A model generated the notes under the pieces. That model searched no databases, had not been told where the DNA came from, and was given only the letters and a program-made list of their open reading frames with translations. A stretch of 64,000 nt of DNA from Corynebacterium kroppenstedtii DSM 44385. Its GTDB lineage: Bacteria; Actinomycetota; Actinomycetes; Mycobacteriales; Mycobacteriaceae. Shown piece after piece: positions 60,412 to 64,000 of this stretch. The stretch's first letter is position 1; every line of letters starts with the position of its first letter. The stretch spans positions 434,001 to 498,000 of the forward strand of contig NC_012704.1 in the NCBI RefSeq assembly GCF_000023145.1, in the 5' to 3' direction. The translations under genes and the position numbers were made by a program.

Positions 60412-61142
60412 AACGTTCCGCCGTAGCGTTGCTGGATTTCGTCAAAGTGGCGGATGAACGTGGCTTCGCGGTCGCGTTCATCTTTCCCGCCGACGTACTC
60501 TTCCGGACGCATACCCGTCGCCAAGTAAATAACGCGGGCACCGATCTGGACCGCGTGATCGGAATAACGCTCGTAGTAGCGCGATAGCAAGGTGACGTCC
60601 ACGGCGTTCGTCGTCGTGTATGGCCACTCGCGCTGCGTCGTTAAGACAAAAATGTGGTGGTGGAGGTCATCGATGGCGTCGTCGTCGCGGGCCAGTTGCA
60701 ATGCCAACTCCGGATCGTAGGACACTAGGACGTCGTGCAAGGTAGCCGTGATGTCCAGACACTGCTTCGCCATCTCGGAGAAATACGGCACCATGGATTC
60801 CGGAACTGCGCAATCCGGGTGACGGCGGCGGGCCACCTTCGCGATGTGCACCATCAGCGCCGACATCCGCGAAAGATCTTCCACAATGTACGTGCCGGAA
60901 ATCACACGGCGAAGATCCCGGGCCACCGGGCTTTCTAACGCCAGAAGCTGAAAAGCTTGTTGTTCGCATTTCACACGAAGCTCTTCGACATCCTCCACGC
61001 TGGTCAACACATCTTCTGCAGAAGTGAGATCAGCGCTCAATAACGCTCGGGAAGCATGCGACGCCATCTCTTTAATCGAATCGCACATGACGATGAGATT
61101 ATGGGCGAATTCCGCCAAGTGTTCCCGATAATCGTCTCTCAT
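60408..61142 (-). CDS. phoU: Phosphate transport regulator PhoU
   Basis: A 244-residue all-helical protein of two PhoU repeats. REHLAEFAHNLIVMCDSIKEM opens repeat 1, and a metal-binding ExxxD pattern occurs in both (EDLSRMSALMVHIAKVARRR; RYYERYSDHAVQIGARVIYL). It damps phosphate uptake by contacting PstB and the sensor kinase. Encoded against pst and separated from it by deoD and the MFS gene, so it is regulated separately. ATG 61142 lies 8 nt after TAAACT. Confidence 0.94.
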   Translation of the reverse strand: MRDDYREHLAEFAHNLIVMCDSIKEMASHASRALLSADLTSAEDVLTSVEDVEELRVKCEQQAFQLLALESPVARDLRRVISGTYIVEDLSRMSALMVHIAKVARRRHPDCAVPESMVPYFSEMAKQCLDITATLHDVLVSYDPELALQLARDDDAIDDLHHHIFVLTTQREWPYTTTNAVDVTLLSRYYERYSDHAVQIGARVIYLATGMRPEEYVGGKDERDREATFIRHFDEIQQRYGGTF

Positions 61143-61150
61143 GATGGCCT

Positions 61151-61156
61151 AGTTTA
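61151..61156 (-). promoter_or_regulatory. -10 box TAAACT upstream of phoU
   Basis: Eight bases before ATG 61142; leaderless start possible. Confidence 0.35.
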
Positions 61157-61217
61157 GGACAAATCGGCTAACAACGCTTGGCTAACCCAAGGCCACGCAG
61201 TTCACACCGACCCCGAA

Positions 61218-62393
61218 TTAGCCACCCGAGTGCATGATGTCCGCACCAGCGGGGACGGTCCGGTCATCAGGATCATCCAGCCACCCCTCCGGCAGCGTCA
61301 CCGCCTTCGCGGACCCTTGGCGGCCACGAGGGCCGTCGGCATCGTCGGGGAGAGCCGACGCCAACGCCGGATCGCTCACTACCGTATTCAGGATCTCTTT
61401 TAGTTCATTGATGCTCGTGATGCGCGTGACCTTTTGACGTAGGTCCGACCCCGCAGGGTAGCCGCGCAAATACCAGCCCATGTGTTTCCGCATGTCCCGG
61501 CACGCGGTGGACTCCCCGGAGTGAGCCGCCAACAAGCGGGTGTGGCGCAGAATCACGTCGCATACCTCCGCGAATGTGGGCTGAGCAGGGAGGGGCTCGC
61601 CGCGCAGGGCGGCAGATAACTCAGCAAACAACCACGGGCGCCCCAAACAACCGCGCCCCACAACCACACCGTCGCAGCCAGTCTGATCCATCATGTCCGC
61701 GGCATCTGTTGCCTTGAAAATATCGCCATTGCCGAGCACCGGCACGCCCGTACCCGACAGATGCTCCTTAAGTTCCCCGATGCGGTTCCAGTCCGCCGTG
61801 CCCGAATAACGTTGCGCTGCTGTACGCGCGTGTAACGCCACAGCCTGAGCGCCCTCCGCGGCGGCAATCGCACCCGCGTCCAAAAACGTCAGATGGTCGT
61901 CGTCGATACCCGTCCGCATTTTGACCGTGACCGGGATCGTCGTTCCCTCGACACCACGGACGGCCGCTGCGACAATCTCGCCGAACAGACGTCGCTTATA
62001 GGGCAGGGCAGCTCCGCCGCCTCGTCGAGTCACCTTCGGCACCGGGCACCCAAAATTCATGTCGATATGGTCAGCCAGGTTGTCGTCGGCAATCATGCGA
62101 GCAGCTTCGTACGTCCACTTCGGGTCCGTGGTGTACAACTGCATGCTGCGCGGCGTTTCTTCGGGAGCGAACTCCGTCATGTGCAGAGTTTTCTCATTCC
62201 GCTCGACGAGTGCTCGCGCGGTCACCATCTCGCAGACATAGAGCCCCGACGTCGTCCCCGTTTTTTCTATCTCGAGTTCACGACACAACAACCGAAAAGC
62301 CACATTTGTTACCCCCGCCATGGGTGCAAGAACGACGGGGGACGATAGCTCAAATGGGCCGATTCGGAGGGGTGTGCGGGATCCAGAAATCAC
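61218..62393 (-). CDS. dusB: tRNA-dihydrouridine synthase (DusB type)
   Basis: A 391-residue FMN enzyme that reduces uridines in tRNA. VVLAPMAGVTNVAFRLLCRE, IDMNFGCPVPKVTRRGGGAAL with the catalytic Cys, PVTVKMRTGIDDDHLTF, ALHARTAAQRYSGTADW and VVGRGCLGRPWLF are the family blocks. Start: GTG 62393 lies 6 nt after TACACT and gives the normal N terminus (SRTPLRIGPFEL); the frame opens at 62423. Neighbour of phoU as in related genomes. Confidence 0.93.
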   Translation of the reverse strand: MISGSRTPLRIGPFELSSPVVLAPMAGVTNVAFRLLCRELEIEKTGTTSGLYVCEMVTARALVERNEKTLHMTEFAPEETPRSMQLYTTDPKWTYEAARMIADDNLADHIDMNFGCPVPKVTRRGGGAALPYKRRLFGEIVAAAVRGVEGTTIPVTVKMRTGIDDDHLTFLDAGAIAAAEGAQAVALHARTAAQRYSGTADWNRIGELKEHLSGTGVPVLGNGDIFKATDAADMMDQTGCDGVVVGRGCLGRPWLFAELSAALRGEPLPAQPTFAEVCDVILRHTRLLAAHSGESTACRDMRKHMGWYLRGYPAGSDLRQKVTRITSINELKEILNTVVSDPALASALPDDADGPRGRQGSAKAVTLPEGWLDDPDDRTVPAGADIMHSGG

Positions 62394-62399
62394 CGTGCC

Positions 62400-62405
62400 A
62401 GTGTA
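62400..62405 (-). promoter_or_regulatory. -10 box TACACT, leaderless start of dus
   Basis: Six bases before GTG 62393. Confidence 0.5.
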
Positions 62406-62644
62406 AACGTGTGTGAATCTCACACCAAGCGAGGGAAGGGGGAACCCATTTAGGGGAATAGTCTGGGCTAAGACTGCCGTTTCTGTCCCCCTCTTGACCT
62501 AAAGTGGTACACGTAACAACACACCACGATCGTGGTGCGCCTCACCGAGCGGTGCCCCCTCGACGACGCGCCAAATTACGGACGTGGAATGTAAAGAGAA
62601 CCCCCGATTGACCAGGAATTTCGGCGGGAGCACAGGAGGAAAAT

Positions 62645-64000
62645 ATGTCAGGACGGATAGCCAACCCGAAGTTGCAAGGCCTCATCATGAGTGCCGACGA
62701 AGCCGCCGCCAAGATCAACCCCGGCGATCAGATCGGCTTCAGTGGATTCACCGGTGCCGGATATCCCAAAGAATTCCCTCAAGCCCTGGCCCGCCGGATC
62801 AAAGAGGCACATGACCGCGGCGAAGAATTCAAAGTCAATGTGATGACTGGTGCATCGACCGCCCCGGAGCTCGACGGTGCATTAGCCGAGGTCAACGGCA
62901 TCAACTGGCGTATGCCGTACCAATCTGACCCGACTCTTCGTAAGCGGATCAACGCTGGCGACACGTACTACAGCGACATTCACCTCTCGCACTCGGGGAT
63001 GCTCCTGGACCAGGGATTTTTCGGGGCGACCGACGTGGCCGTCGTTGAGGCAGTGCGCATTAAGGAAGATGGGGCAATTATCCCCTCGTCGTCCGTCGGT
63101 AACTCGACAAACTACCTGCGTAATGCCAATAAAATAATTATTGAGGTCAACTCCTGGCAGTCCGAAGACCTCGAAGGTATGCATGACATCTGGAGCTATG
63201 GTCAGCTGCCTAACCGTCAGCCCATTCCGATCGCCGACCCCGGTGACCGGATCGGAACCCCGTACATCGATATCGACGTCGACAAGGTCATCGCAGTCAT
63301 CGAAACCGACGCTGCGGACCGCAACTCCCCGTTCAAGCCGATCGACGACGATTCCAAGAAGATTGCCAACTACCTGCTTGATTTCCTCGACGGCGAGATC
63401 AAGGCTGGGCGTCTGACCAAGGAATTGCTTCCGATGCAGTCCGGTGTGGGGAACATTCCGAACGCTGTTCTCGCGGGGCTGCTGGAAGGGCCGTATCACC
63501 ACATTACGTCTTACACGGAGGTTATCCAGGACGGGATGATCGACTTGATGGATCAGGGCACCATGACGGTGGCGTCGGCAACCGCATTCTCGCTGTCGCC
63601 GGAATACGCACACCGGGTCAATGAAAATGCTGCTGAGTACGCCAAGAAGATTGTTCTGCGTCCGCAGGAAATCTCCAACCACCCAGAAGTTATCCGACGC
63701 CTCGGCGTGATTGCATGTAACGGAATGATTGAGGCCGACATTTACGGCAACGTCAACTCCACCCATGTCACGGGCTCCAAGATGATGAACGGCATCGGCG
63801 GATCCGGCGACTTCACGCGTAATGCCTTTGTGTCGTGCTTCGTGTCGCCATCGCGCGCAAAGGGTGGCGACATCTCCGCCATCGTGCCCATGGTTTCGCA
63901 CGTTGACCACAATGAGCACGACGTCGACGTGATTATTACTGAGCAGGGTCTGGCTGATCTGCGCGGACTTGCTCCGCGGCAGCGCTCCCGGAAGATCATC
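62645..64000 (+). CDS. actA: Acetyl-CoA hydrolase/CoA transferase, ActA-type, 3' end outside window
   Basis: The first 452 codons are visible; the family has about 500 residues, so ~50 are missing at the window end. GFSGFTGAGYPKEFPQALA, VMTGASTAPELDGA, NIPNAVLAGLLEG, the likely catalytic Glu in HITSYTEVIQDGMIDL, and VTGSKMMNGIGGSGDFTRNA are conserved in succinyl-CoA:acetate CoA transferases (Cat1, AarC, C. glutamicum ActA). It exchanges CoA between acetate and succinyl-CoA or propionyl-CoA. A perfect AGGAGG precedes ATG 62645 by 6 nt. The frame reads through the window edge without a stop. Confidence 0.93.
   Translation, partial: MSGRIANPKLQGLIMSADEAAAKINPGDQIGFSGFTGAGYPKEFPQALARRIKEAHDRGEEFKVNVMTGASTAPELDGALAEVNGINWRMPYQSDPTLRKRINAGDTYYSDIHLSHSGMLLDQGFFGATDVAVVEAVRIKEDGAIIPSSSVGNSTNYLRNANKIIIEVNSWQSEDLEGMHDIWSYGQLPNRQPIPIADPGDRIGTPYIDIDVDKVIAVIETDAADRNSPFKPIDDDSKKIANYLLDFLDGEIKAGRLTKELLPMQSGVGNIPNAVLAGLLEGPYHHITSYTEVIQDGMIDLMDQGTMTVASATAFSLSPEYAHRVNENAAEYAKKIVLRPQEISNHPEVIRRLGVIACNGMIEADIYGNVNSTHVTGSKMMNGIGGSGDFTRNAFVSCFVSPSRAKGGDISAIVPMVSHVDHNEHDVDVIITEQGLADLRGLAPRQRSRKII

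Noticed and set aside
62882..63919. 345-codon minus-strand frame
   Set aside because: Opposite actA, whose codons and motifs are intact to the window edge.

Overview
The window is a 64 kb stretch of chromosome from an actinobacterium, almost certainly a Corynebacterium. The ThrE exporter, the PhoRS-type two-component system, mycothiol synthase (MshD), a mycothiol-peroxidase-type enzyme, DctA, the pst genes and an ActA-type CoA transferase occur in an order that I recall as resembling the thrE-to-actA segment of C. glutamicum. GC content looks moderately high, and many genes begin directly at the transcript start, which is common in corynebacteria. The species cannot be fixed from the sequence; a lipophilic, C. 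kroppenstedtii-like species is only a guess.

Layout. 1-3.4 kb: end of a TDT/TehA-type transporter, a lysine-rich histone-like protein, thrE, and tRNA-Thr(TGT). 3.4-4.9 kb: an AT-richer insertion behind the tRNA carrying an Abi_2 (AbiF/AbiD) HEPN gene preceded by a candidate small structured RNA. 4.9-9.6 kb: haemolysin-III-like membrane protein, a two-gene ABC exporter, a fructosamine-kinase-like protein, and an AbrB-like membrane protein. 9.7-13.9 kb: phosphate-type two-component system, an esterase and a HIT protein. 13.9-38.4 kb: purine biosynthesis genes purD, purB, purC, purSQL and purF, followed by purM (38.6-39.7 kb). Between them sit an aminotransferase, an esterase, protease ptrB, a TetR/carboxymuconolactone-decarboxylase/cupin module, dctA, a peroxidase, and a GT2-GtrA/GT39 glycosyltransferase cluster. 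39.8-53.6 kb: DUF3073, ygfZ, pabC-like aminotransferase, a secreted protein, a large FAD/Fe-S oxidoreductase, yceI, hchA, a secreted lipase, a nitrobindin-like protein, a DUF2993 protein, a GlnR-like orphan regulator, and mshD. 53.6-64 kb: pstSCAB, a deoD-MFS pair, phoU on the other strand, dus, and the first 452 codons of actA.

Functional links. PhoRS probably controls pstSCAB, and direct repeats with 11-bp spacing lie upstream of pstS. The pur genes cover most of de novo IMP synthesis and SAICAR/AMP steps, while deoD offers salvage. ThrE lies next to tRNA-Thr. The glycosyltransferase pair probably moves sugars from polyprenyl-phosphate carriers onto extracytoplasmic acceptors.

The points most worth following are the AbiF-like gene with its terminator-like upstream RNA; three frameshifts, each lying in a five-base homopolymer; a perfect 13-bp inverted repeat around the fructosamine-kinase promoter; about twenty genes that look leaderless; and a 21-codon CxxC micro-ORF overlapping the GT39 start. 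All calls come from reading the sequence; no database search was possible.
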